From: Isoetes taiwanensis
Lineage: Eukaryota > Streptophyta > Lycopodiopsida > Isoetales > Isoetaceae
Assembly: GCA_021234155.1 (NCBI GenBank)
Contig: JAJEKV010000039.1
Coordinates: forward strand, 11,173,077 to 11,237,076
Reading direction: 5' to 3'
Length of the DNA stretch: 64,000 bases
Translations under genes and position numbers: made by a program
In this document: piece after piece, positions 44,175 to 54,764 of the stretch
Layout: each line of letters starts with the position of its first letter
Numbering within the stretch: position 1 is the stretch's first letter
Notes under the pieces: model-generated
The model's database searches: none
Seen by the model: only the letters and a program-made list of their open reading frames with translations
What the model was told of the DNA's origin: nothing

Positions 44175-46350
44175 ATTTATAGGAAACTTTCAAATATGAA
44201 ATGTTGGTCAAATATTTGTCGGTCCCCCTTTATTGATACAATTAATCTATCAATCTAGTATTTTGCATTATCTTATCAGTCCATAAATCTGTAAATGGTT
44301 TGTAGTATTGATCTATTACATCTTCGTGACTTTGACAATGCTACAAGAATATTTAGAGCACAACATGCATTGCTACCTTAATTCTCAATCAGGTGGCATT
44401 TGAGATGCGTATATAACCTTCGGCATTTTTAGGTAGTTAACCACTTATTGTAGAAGTGCCAAACTTTTTAGACCATTTGGATTAGATTTGATAGGATGAT
44501 TTGAAGCTCAAACTCAAAGTCAAAACAAGGTCAATGAATGTCAAACATAGAACACAAGAGTTAACTTTTATAGTAGGAGCTTAGATGATATTTTTTGAGT
44601 TCTGCAAAAGGGAAAAGATGTATTTAGAGTCTGACTACAAGTGCATGCATTAGAAAAAGGATTTTGAACAGGTTTACTTTGTGAAAATAGAGAATCCCTA
44701 AAACAGTTTTGTGGTGCAATGCTCAATCAATGATCAATTCTTATTGAAATTTTACATCATTGAAATACTATAGCATTGAATTGCAGAGAAGTGGTTACGA
44801 AAATAGATTGTATTATACGATATTCGGTTACAAAGGGAAGTCTAACTCTTTTAACCAAAATTAAGTAGATAGTGGAGGTCAGTGCCCTTAAAACAAAAAG
44901 TAGAGATAGACAACTTACATATAAAGTACTTGCACACAAGAGTATACACCAGAGATAGACAGTAAGTTTCATTAAGCAATTTCTTTTTGCATGATCAAGG
45001 TACCTGCAGTAGCCACGCTTTGAATTCTACAGCATTGCACAAGCTTGCTCGCTTTGTATCAAGTGTCATCTTGCATCCACAAATACAAGTACAATTAGAA
45101 CCATGCATTTGATCAGGTGGATCTCCAACCATGAAAAATCATTTCTTGTCGAATCTGATATCAATTTTCTTCCAACTACAGTTTTTTTCAACAGATGTAA
45201 TTTATACACATTCCATGACCTGAAAATCCGGAATAGAAAAGGAACCCTTTATCTTCAAATTGTCCTCCTATAGATGCATTTTGAACGATGGCATTTGATG
45301 ATCAAAACACAGTCTTGTACATTAGAAGGACTAAAAAACCCATTAGCCTCTCGGGTTTTGCATCCTGAAGTACTTAATAAAGGATATCTTATGATATCTT
45401 AGATCATTTTGACATCTGTAAGTTCAATCAAAGCCTCCTTGCTGAAGTTCTTCCTTCTTTTACAAAAGCAATCGTCTCTTACTTCCAATAAAAATGCATC
45501 TGAAATGAGGCCCTGAAATAAAAGTCACCAAGTGTGTCTCAAGCAAGTTGCCCAAACCATGACCAAAAATGTTATCCTCCAAGAAGCAACAATCTGAATC
45601 TGTATAACTAGTTTTTGCCATGAATATTTCATGGATTAATTCATGTTGTACATGAACATACATCACATTTAAAGTTTTTATGATATTTTTGTGCAAAACG
45701 ATGTTAGATGATTAGCAAGAAATGCATGTCCAATTCTTGCTCAAGTCAAACTTACGATTTGTGAGATATAAGAGTATGAATCAGAGTCAAATCTAGACCA
45801 ATAGAAATCAAATCTGTGACAGTGAGAAAGTTGATTTTAAAAACTCGAATTGGACAATGATTTTGCATGAAACTTCAAGGCACAAAAGTATGAAATAAGG
45901 TTCTTGTTGAAGGCAAAAAGTAGAACTATGATTTTAATCATAAGAATAACCTCTGTAACAATAATTTGTTGGTAATAACTTGTAAAAAAGAATAACAAGT
46001 GAATTTTTCACAACTCAATAAGATTTTCATTAATGTTTCAAGTTAATATCATCAAATTATTGCACTCAGACTTCTTGATCCTAAGTACAGATAGAAGTAA
46101 CAAATTAACAAATTCTCAAAGGCTTTTTAGCAATAAAGCATTGTTTATAGCTAAAGAAGCTGGATCTAATCAAATCAGATTGCACAATATGCTCAAAATT
46201 GTCCCGATACTTCTGAGAATATTTGTTGTAGCTTAGTAATCTGCAAATGAGGTAAATGACAGTTACATCTCAACTCCCTTTTAAACACATAGGATTACTT
46301 ATATCTATATTATCTCTCATGTTATGGATGATATATAATGTTGGTTGATC
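44175..46350. other. AT-rich stretch, possible coding relic on minus strand
   Basis: No gene is firmly supported. At about 45290-45010 the minus strand reads for some distance like protein, including GSFSIPDFQVMEC and MHGSNCTCICGCKMTLDTKR, with two stops. No family was recognised. Confidence 0.3.
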
Positions 46351-46359
46351 ATTGTTTTC

Positions 46360-46740
46360 ATCTCTGTATGAGGGAAGGGGGGTAGAGATCTAGTAGCCAT
46401 TATTAGATGGCTTCTAATTACAACCGATAATACCCTATTATTATTCGGACTGTGCATAAAACCCACCCAGTTGTGGAAGCATGTGGTGATTTGAGAACCA
46501 GGAAATGAGGGCTATGCAGATGCGGAGGTAGGACCCTGCTGAGTGCAGTTACTTGGGTTTTTATAGCGGACTAGATCTATAATCTTTCAATTTGTGTGGG
46601 CCGGGTATGGGTTCAGCACTCCTGGGGTTGAAGATATCACCCTGATTCATTGAGTTGCAGATGTCATCCTAGCTCATGTATGGGGGAGTTCAAGTCAAAT
46701 ATGGATGTGTGTCGTCATGATCCTCTAGTCTCCCATGAAA
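46360..46740 (+). repeat. Old relict LTR of the chromovirus family
   Basis: Blocks in order match the LTR at 50780-51190: GGGGGTAGAGA, CGGACTAGATCTATAATC (versus TGGACTAGGCCTAATAGC), GGCCGGGTATGGGTTCAGCA and CCTCTAGTCTCCCATG. Divergence is high, and neither end was defined. Confidence 0.5.
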
Positions 46741-46749
46741 ACAATTTGT

Positions 46750-48100
46750 ATTTAAAAAGAGTGGACTACTCTTAACAACCACAGACTATAGCCTTCAGCA
46801 GGAAAAAATACACAAATATGAGGGCCACTAATGAATGGACAACGTGCAGCCATAATTTATTGACTATGGCGATCGAAAAGTTTGGGACCTGTAGCTCAAT
46901 AGGAAAGTACTCTAATCCAAACTAGTAGAGCGTACAACGTGTACCAGACTTATTAAGCAAATATTCAGGGGTATATACTTGATATAAGAGATAGTGACCC
47001 CATAAAGGGTCCATTCCACATTCCACTAGTTTGTCAACAACAACAAGGAATGCAAACATCACTAAGAAATAATTGTTTTGCTTATCCAAGACCTAGAGAC
47101 TCATTCCAGGCAATTCTAATTTTTAAAAATGATGTTTCAACCAAAAGCCCATCCTTTTGAGATCAAGAAATTGACCGGTGAAATGACATACTACCATATG
47201 AGATACTAAATTGTGTAGACTTTGCAAATGGGCACTGTGATCTATCCCAAGGTGGTTAATGCAATGCAATTTGTAAGGGATCCATGTTCACAACAATCTA
47301 TAGCCCAATATATCATACCTTAATGATGTGAGATTACAGTACTTGTAGCTATCGTAGCTATCACAACTTCTGAAGACAGAATAGCAAGTTAAGTCCTTGA
47401 GATCTATTGCGAGTTTGGTTATTGGAGCTGTAACGTTGGGCAAATGCTTAAAAACATGGACATTGGCATACATATCAAAACTCTCCAATTCATTTGCTTG
47501 AATTGGCTGTAAAGTGTATTAGAGGTATGTTGAAATGGTTGTTGCATTCCACAACTGCAATGTTCTTATTGGCTGTCTTTCTCTTGCAATCCCCCTCTAC
47601 CTATATCCTTGAATATAATACAAAGCAAATTATTACTTCCACAATGGAAGACAAACAATTTGGGAAGTTGGTCATCTTTGTAATGATGTGGATAATAATG
47701 TGGAGCTAGTCAAGGTTTAGGAAGTATAAGGTTTCTAGATTTTTTTCGACATTTTCTTAGCCATACTCATGCTTTAGGTGTTAGGGGTAAGTTGCAACAT
47801 CTTTTGATGTTTTGCTTGGTATTTCGTACAATATCTTGAGGATGGATAAAACACAAACTATACAAATAAAATAAATTTTATACTATAGGGCCTTTCAATT
47901 TCCATTATTATCCTACCATATGTAAAGCAGTTACCTATTTCTATTTCTGTTCGCATATAATTTCTTTCGTCAAAATAACCATCACACGACACGTTGGAAC
48001 CATCGCATTTATAGCAGATTTTATGGCATTTATGGCGAGCATAGCATATGACATGGTGCATTTATGGCATTTATAGCTGAATTCGTCGGAACATTCCTCT
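46750..48100. other. Intergenic stretch, nothing firm
   Basis: Only short frames. A GCATTTATGGC word is repeated several times at 48008-48075 just left of the TIC20-like copy. Confidence 0.5.
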
Positions 48101-48202
48101 TCGTCTTTGCCGGAGTTTCTGGCTGCGAGCCATCAGTGGGTTTCTGCCTTGGAAGCCCAAAGCCCATGTAACATCCATGGCATTGCAGAATTTCTCTCCG
48201 GC

Positions 48203-48792
48203 ATGCCTTCCCTTTCTTCCTTCTCTCATTGCCCAAACATTGCCATGCCTATTTCTTACCCCAATCTGGCGAAACAATCCCACAGACGCGGAGTCCGGGC
48301 TAAAGTCGAATATCAAGATCGCGTTGTGGCAGGTTTGGGTTATTTTCTGCCCTTCTTTGATGGCATACAATATGGTCGTTATCTTTTTATGCAATACCCT
48401 CAAACAATGCCTTTGTTTCCTGTTTTGAATGCGTACAAGAGCTTCCCTAATGCAAGCTTTGTGGCATTTTTTGCCCTCTATCTGCTTGTGGTGAGAAATC
48501 AGAGCTTTAGCAGATATGTCAGGTTTAATGCAATGCAGGCAATTGTTCTTGATGTTCTCACTATCATACCTGGACTTTTAGTCCAGGTAGTCGAGCTGCA
48601 GTTGGCGTCTTTGTGATGTTCTACAACACTGTGTTTTTATTCCTTGTTGCATGTTTCTTATTTGGGGTCATCTCATGTCTTTTGGGCAAGACTCCTCGGC
48701 TCCCTCTTGTGGCAAATGCAGCAGATGCCCAGCTCTACTTGGCATGGAACTATGCTTTCATCTTTCCCCAACCCGGAGTAGAGGGTTTTTAA
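48203..48792 (+). pseudogene. TIC20: TIC20-like chloroplast import channel protein, frameshifted copy
   Basis: TIC20 proteins are four-helix membrane proteins of the chloroplast inner-envelope import machinery; the II-type relatives are plastid or thylakoid proteins. From the first in-frame ATG (48203) there is a short Ser/His-rich leader, then GLGYFLPFFDGIQYGRYLF, then FALYLLVVRNQSFSRYV and RFNAMQAIVLDVLTIIPGLL. These are family hallmarks. After about 48585 the frame is lost. A second frame from 48598 continues with AVGVFVMFYNTVFLFLVACF, LLGKTPRLPLVANAADAQ and ends at 48792. So all four helices are encoded, but a small deletion near 48575-48597 separates helix 3 from helix 4. No intron is seen, so it may be a retrocopy. 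The frame is open upstream to 48077 without an ATG. A sequencing error is the alternative explanation. Confidence 0.8.
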
Positions 48793-48876
48793 ACTTAGGA
48801 TTTTGTAAATAGGGCTCTGTCCATTTTGTAAATAGGGCTCTGCCCATAGCGGAAGTAGATGGGCTCTGCCCACATT
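48793..48876 (-). repeat. GGGCAGAGCCC repeats, possible LTR start of the outer Gypsy element
   Basis: On the minus strand a GGGCAGAGCCC-like word (one copy reading GGACAGAGCCC) recurs three times, twice followed by TATTTACAAAAT. TGTGGGCAGAGCCC at about 48875 follows an AGGAGGCAAATTTAC purine-rich stretch, which could mark the polypurine tract and LTR start. Little or no LTR seems to remain before the TIC20-like sequence, so the element is probably truncated here. Confidence 0.4.
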
Positions 48877-48912
48877 TTGTAAATTTGCCTCCTATAATAT
48901 AAATATGCCGCT

Positions 48913-50122
48913 TTAGTCACTATCTGTGGTTTCAGATGCTTGTTCTGCATTAGGTGGATGACTGTCTGTATCTGCTGTATGAAATTGTTTGAGGCGAAAG
49001 CCATTAACCAGTGTAGGTAATGGAGTGCCATCTAATTCTGCCAGCTTGAAAACGCTGGGTTGTACCACTCGAACAATTTGATAAGGACCAAGCCATCGGA
49101 ATTTTAACTTCCCTGGAAAATTTTTGTACCGAGAATCACAAAGTAAAACCAAATCACCTTCTTGAAAAGTTTTGGTTCGCAGATGTTTGTCATGCAAAGA
49201 TTTCCGCAACTGTTGACCATGAAGAACCCGAATATATGCATCGTGCCTAAGTTCATCCAACTGTTCAAGTTGGTAAACTCGTTCTTGAAGAGCTGCAGGC
49301 GGGTTATGAGTGGTAGCAAGGTGGAACCGAAGTGTCGGAAGAACATATTCAAAAGGCATCAATGCTTCTTGACCATAAACCAACTTAAAAGGAGTGTGAC
49401 CAGTAGCAATATTGAAACAATAGTTGTAAGCCCAAAGAACAGTAGGTAACTTGTCTTGCCAGTCTGTGCGAGAAGCGTCACAAATTTTCTTGAGAATAGT
49501 GATCAGAGTCTTGTTGGTGCTTTCAGCTAAACCATTCCCTTGAGGATAGTAAGGTGTGCTCTTGCGATGATGTATCAGCAGATAATCCGTCAGCTCCTTG
49601 ATAGTGTGATTGACAAAATGAACACCTCGATCACTGACCAATTCCGTGGGACAGCCAAAAACGCGTGATGATTTGCGTATAGATGACTTTGGCTGTGCTT
49701 GCTGCAGTGTTGTCAGGAAGTGCGCAAGCCTCAGCCCATTTGGTGGCGTAATCAGTGAGGACCAGAACGTAGCGGGCACGGGTGTGCCGCGCAGAAGGGT
49801 CGATAGGTCCCACAAAGTCCATTCCCCATTTGTTGAAGGGAAGTGGCGTGGCGACCGGCGTCAACGGAAGAGCGTCACGGGCCGTGGGCCGACCCACACG
49901 CTGACAGACATCACACGTGCGGGCGTGAGCGTGAGCATCCTTGAAGAGCGTGGGCCAGAAATAACCGGCGAGGAGTATTTTGCGTGCCGTGGTGTCACCA
50001 TGAAAATGACCTCCACCTAGCCCTTCATGTGCTTCTCGAACAATATCAGGCACTTCATGAGGAAGAACACAGCGTCGGAGGACTGTATCCTCGCCACGTT
50101 TGTAAAGATGGCCTGCAACCAT
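48913..50122 (-). pseudogene. Outer element integrase, 3' part of pol
   Basis: The minus strand from 50122 reads VAGHLYKRGEDTVLRRCVLP, an HHCC zinc domain (HEGLGGGHFHGDTT, CDVCQRVG), the core WGMDFVGPIDP and TELVSDRGVHF, and later YPQGNGLAESTN. These supply the D, D and E of the integrase triad. The C-terminal GPY/F-like region reads FRWLGPYQIVRV. One extra T in a T-run near 49660 shifts the frame, so two frames (50122-49631 and 49815-48913) must be joined. The protein begins in mid-codon-run because the chromovirus insertion cut the pol gene here. Confidence 0.88.
50118..50122. other. Target-site duplication, left (ACCAT)
   Basis: ACCAT precedes the 5' LTR and is repeated at 60277-60281 after the 3' LTR. 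Removing the insert and one copy restores reading of the outer pol gene. Confidence 0.93.
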
Positions 50123-51796
50123 TGTGACGTTCCAAGTATTTATACGGTATACGTATAAATATATTGACACGTCACCGAGTATAGATACGCCACCATGGGG
50201 TATGGTAACCTAGGGGGTTGACCTAAAAGGGATTAAATTAGCTATGCTAATTTAATTATTAAGGATAATAACCTATAATTAAGGAATTAATATGTAAAAG
50301 GGATAATTAAGTTAATTATGGTTTGGGAAGGTGCCACTTGGCCAAAATCGATTGGCTAACATGGTGATGCTAATTGGAGGCATCAAGGTGGATCACTACC
50401 CCCTGTATCAGCCATAATCGACCAGGAGGAGTGGAGCGCCACCTTTGAGGAGCTGAGCGCCTACCTACCTTCACCCAGCTGAGCGCCACCCTTCCCTAGC
50501 ACGTACCTGTGTAGCCAGAGCTAAACGTCAAGTCCCAAGAAGATGGAGGCGCCAAACGATAACGGTTCCAGCAGGAACTCGGGTAGGTGGCTAGTATAGG
50601 CTGATATTCTAGGGTAGCCCTTTTGGGCACTTGTTGTGTTGTTTTTATGTTTTCTCTACGTGTTTTACTCGTAGGAGCTAACCCTTGATTGTAACGGTAA
50701 GTTCTCTTTATATTCTGATTCTGGTTTTGCTCTTAAAGGATGGATTGATAGTTCTTTGCATAGTATTACTCTGGACATGGGGGAAATAAGGGGGTAGAGA
50801 CCTCTCGAGCTCATGTATGATAGTATGCTCCTAGATAGAGCCCCAGTAATATTCCCATTAAATGCGCCCAGGCACAAGAGCCCACCGAAGTCGTGGATGC
50901 TATGGAATGGCTTAGCACCAAACAAGGGACACAAGATGGTGAAGTGGGGGTGGGGTCTTGCACTAACATAAAAGGCTCCCGAGACTCCTACAGTGGACTA
51001 GGCCTAATAGCCCGCCCGCTGAGCTAAGGCCGATCCAGCCGGGTATGGGTCCGACACTCCCCGGGTACGTGAGGTGTGACCCGCATGGGGCATCCCTGTA
51101 CTTTGAGTAGATTTAGGGGCAGTAAGCTCCGCACGGATGCGGGGTCGCTGATGCAAGACGTATTCTCTAGTCCACCCATGGAACCATTGTGGATCCCGAA
51201 GGGGACGCTTCCCCGACCTGCCTCATCTGGACGGGCTTCATGAACCCCGTAGTAGGCTCGTGAGGGTGATACCTTGAGTCAGCGTGTCGGGGAAGGCTAT
51301 AGTGATGCCATAGCATGATTCGACTCATCCGCAAAGTGTGCACTGGGAGGGGCGGATGGAGTGGACAACCCTAGCCGATGTTCTATGCCGCCTAACGCCA
51401 TGTTAAGATTCGGGTCCGGCTGATCTCTCTTGAGACCTAGCCGTCGGTCGATCCTCACCGAGTCCGAGGGGTAGAACCATGGGTTTGGGGTGTTTTCTTA
51501 GGTTTAGATGCATATTCTTTGCCGTTGGTATTTGGATGGATGCACCACCCTTCGTGGTGGTTATTTTATATGTGATTTATGCTGTGTGCTAACCCTTGTA
51601 TTCACGCTTCCGCGACATAGGAGCCCCATTGAAGGCGTGGGCCGAATGACCCCTTCGTGTCCTTCTTTCGGGCATCATATTATAGATGGCCCGAAATAGA
51701 CGGAGGGCCCTGCTCATGGCGAGTTGGTCGCCATGGGAGGGGAAAGTCCCGTCGCATGTATACGGCCGAGGGTCGATATGTTGGGGAGCGTCCGCA
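50123..51796 (+). repeat. 5' LTR of the chromovirus
   Basis: 1674 bp. It starts with an imperfect hairpin (GTGACGT...ACGTCAC with an inner GTATTTATACG/CGTATAAATA arm). The first 480 bp are almost identical to the 3' LTR. The region 50790-51480 differs by many 1-4 base indels, and the last 170 bp are again nearly identical. Confidence 0.95.
50543..50599 (+). other. Short ORF (Met-Glu-Ala-Pro...) inside the LTR
   Basis: ATGGAGGCGCC opens an 18-codon frame that ends TAG at 50597-50599. A GGGTAGGT donor-like site lies inside it at 50581-50588. An acceptor-like TTTTACTCGTAG is at 50664-50675. The 3' LTR has the same frame at 59031. It could be a spliced leader that supplies the start codon of Gag, or an upstream ORF. 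Confidence 0.4.
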
Positions 51797-51797
51797 G

Positions 51798-51816
51798 TGG
51801 CATCAGAGCCGTGATT
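51798..51816 (+). other. Primer binding site
   Basis: TGGCATCAGAGCCGTGAT directly follows the 5' LTR. It differs from the usual initiator tRNA-Met site TGGTATCAGAGC by one base at its start. Confidence 0.8.
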
Positions 51817-52212
51817 TCGGTTACTCGAAATCATAGCACTGACCAAACCCTAACTCGCTAGTTCGGTAGTTAGGAGAGAGAGTCTAAGCAAGAGTGATTG
51901 TTTAGTTCTTTGATGTTTGGTTTGGTGCTAGGTTAATGTAATAGATTGTAAGTCCTTAAGAAGTCTGGGGCGACTGGAAGACCCAAGTTTCGAAGAGCTA
52001 TAACCTTTTGTAGGTAGCTCGGATGAAGGCGAAAACGGCTCCAATGGATCGGGCACCTCCCAAATACCCTAGGGGGCACGTCTCCCGAGGTCAAAAAGAC
52101 AACAGGCCGCCGAAAAATCGAAAGGGGCGCTGCTGTACTCAGAGGTGTTTCTTTCAAAAAGTTGAAGCCGTATAAGCAACGCAGCGCCCCATACGGTCGC
52201 GCGTATTTTTAT

Positions 52213-52235
52213 AAAAAAAAAAAAAAAAAAAAAAA
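52213..52235 (+). repeat. Poly-A run in the chromovirus leader
   Basis: An uninterrupted run of more than 20 A lies upstream of gag. Confidence 0.9.
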
Positions 52236-52379
52236 TGAAAATTTTTAAAATAAAAAGTGAACGTTAGAATTTAAATTTAAGTACTTTTTTAAGCGTGTTT
52301 TTTCTGGGCGACCTTCTCCGCCATAGCCGCCGGACCCGAGCTCTGTTCCCGCCATAGCTGACCTTCCCTCACACCTTGC

Positions 52380-54460
52380 ACCAGATGTTAGGGGGTGATG
52401 AAGAGGAGAGGCTCCGTAAGGAAGCAGAGGACGGCCAAAACCAGCATGTTGATCAACAGGGGGATCAAAACGTTGACCAGAGCATCAACCAAACGGTAGA
52501 CCCAAGTTTAAAATATTGGCATAAAAAGAACACGATCAACCTGTGGAGCAGGGCGGGCTAGGAATAGGGAGGCTTCGGAGCCGGGCAACAGGACGTTGAA
52601 GAGAAAGAGCACCAAACCCGTTAAGGGAGGTGTGGGCTACAAGACCCGTCTGCAAAGGAATGCCACCATTGCCAAGAAGACATCAGCTCAGAGGCGGGAG
52701 CAGATCGTCCAGCGGGCAAAGCATCCAACCACAAGTGGGAAATCCCCCCCATCGCTGAAGGCGACCCTCAAGCCGCGAAAGCCCCATCGATACCGACCGG
52801 GCACGGTAGCACTTCGGGAGATACGTAACTATTAGAAGTCAACTGAGCCATTGATTCGTCGGCTCCCTTTCAAATGTTTGTATGCGGGGAAATTGCCTGT
52901 GATTTTAAAAACCGACACGAGGGTCCAAGCTTTTGCAATCCTCGCAACTCCGGGAGGTGCCGAGGCTTACCTCATCGAACTCTTGAGCGACGCCAACCTT
53001 TGTGTCATACACGCAAAGAGGGTCACCATCATGCCCAAGGACCTCCAGCTGGCACGAAGGATCCGAGGGGAGTTTCGGTGACTAGGCGACTATCTTCTTT
53101 TCTGTTGTAAAAATTTTATGGACTTAATTATCTGAAATAGTCCAAATTTTGAAATCGTGAATATAAGAATGTTTTTGTATTCTTTTTCTCTAAATACTAT
53201 CCCAAATGAATTTCTTTGGGGAGACTTGATGTCACTATAATTCTGCTTATACCTTCTTATACCCAATATAGCGGTTGCGCACGATTGTCAGGCGGACACC
53301 TTCGAACGCCAACGACTAACACCGAGCAAGAACTTATGTTGATGAAGAGGCAATTAGTCGAGTTACAAACTTATGTGTTGAATACCAACCCTCCGCAACA
53401 CGTACAGGAGGATGGACCGGAGTTACCTCCGTTGCCGCCAAGCCCACCACCCCAGCAGCCACTTGCACCTGAACCAAGCCCCAGAATCGCACGAAGGAAG
53501 CACCGTTCCAAACGCCATCGGTTCTTCAAGGGATAGTGCCACCTCTTCACAATCAGCCACCTCGAAGTCGTCAGTATCATCGGGAGAACACCCCAAGCGC
53601 CGGGACAAGAAGTACCGCAAGACGGTTGATACAGCCCTAACTAGTATATGGAAGAATAGGAAACTGGCCCAATTTGATGGGAAATCTAGAGGCGGATTGA
53701 ATGCCGAGTCCTGGTTGGACGAAATGAAGGAGTTTGGCAAATCCTACGGCATGACGTAAAAAGGATACGTGAAAGGTTGCCACCACAAACCTTACAGAGC
53801 CGCCTGCCGTATTTGATGGAAGGGCTATGCTAGAGCCAAGCATCCGACGTAAGGTGCAAGTTTAAGAAGTTTGCTAAGGCCTTTGTCGCACTATGTGCCT
53901 CGGCGCGACAAATGCCAACAAATCCGCACCTTCTACAGGCTAGAGCGTATGGGTATGTCAGTTCAGGGGCCTACATAATCGATGAGTTCATGCGCTTGAG
54001 GTCAGATGTACCGTGGATGAATGAGAAGAGGGCGGTGGAGGGCTACATTGAAGGATTGGCCCCATCCATTAAGCTTAATGGTTAAGGCCATAGACCCAAA
54101 ATCGTTTGTGAGGCCGAGGCTAAGGCATTGAGCCTCAAGGAGGACACGCCAAGGAACCAAGCACCAGCGCCCCGCCCCTTTTACTCGCAGCCACGCCCGT
54201 CCACGCCGTATCAACCCCGCTCACCAAGTCCGGGGCCCTCTCAGCAGAACTCTTACGGCCGCCAGGAAAAGAAAGTCACCTTCAACATGCCCGACAAACC
54301 GAATAATGTCGGCAAGGAAGTTCAGAATCTCTTACAATATATTCCCAAAGAGGCCCGGAGATCGATTTACGAGATAAGGCATGTTACAGTGTATGCGACC
54401 CGGGCACTACATGCACTGCCCTTATGTCACACTGACGCCCCACCTGGCCATGGCCGACCT
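52380..54460 (+). pseudogene. Chromovirus gag, fragmented
   Basis: Pieces of Gag are found in changing frames. An acidic Gln/Asp-rich N part starts at 52376. A coiled-coil-like EQELMLMKRQLVELQTYV and a Pro-rich stretch lie at 53330-53480. The capsid start (TSIWKNRKLAQFDGKSRGGL, WLDEMKEFGKSYGMT) lies at 53630-53757, and a basic, Pro/Ser/Gln-rich linker lies at 54128-54290. The zinc knuckle near 54385-54425 reads QCMRPGHYMHC, with the first Cys lost by a frame change. At least four shifts or stops break the gene. Confidence 0.8.
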
Positions 54461-54764
54461 TGATTGGGACGATCTCGAGTCGACTCTACCTGTCGAGGAG
54501 GAGGCTCCCGAATACATTCACGGTGAGTCCCATATCCTTGCAGCTATTGAAACCGGCAATGCTGAAAGTCAGCCTGCCGTTATTTCCACCATAGGTCAAG
54601 TAGACAGCAAATCTTTTATAATTCTGATGGATATGGGTAGTACACATAATTTTGCTTCTCCTAGAATGGCCCAGGTATTGCGGCTTGAGACTTTGAGATC
54701 TCGGCCAAGCCCCGTCACTTTAGCCGCTGGTAAGATCGCAGACACGCATGGCCGCCGTGATTAA
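54450..54764 (+). pseudogene. Chromovirus aspartic protease
   Basis: The frame contains VDSKSFIILMDMGSTHNFAS. This aligns with the active-site loop (I-L-[VM]-D-[ST]-G-[AS]-T), but the residue after the catalytic Asp is Met instead of Ser or Thr. The frame ends at 54764, and the following RT frame starts at 54748 in another phase. The altered active site suggests loss of function. Confidence 0.8.

Noticed and set aside
46885-46960. tRNA-like start TAGCTCAATAGG (A-box-like)
   Set aside because: No B box, no foldable anticodon arm and no acceptor stem. It is too weak for a tRNA or SINE call.
48574-48590. A 15-bp GT...AG intron at the TIC20 break
   Set aside because: It is far too short for splicing, and removing 15 bases does not change the frame.
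49646-50020. 124-codon plus-strand frame
   Set aside because: It is antisense to the outer element's integrase and has no recognisable domain.
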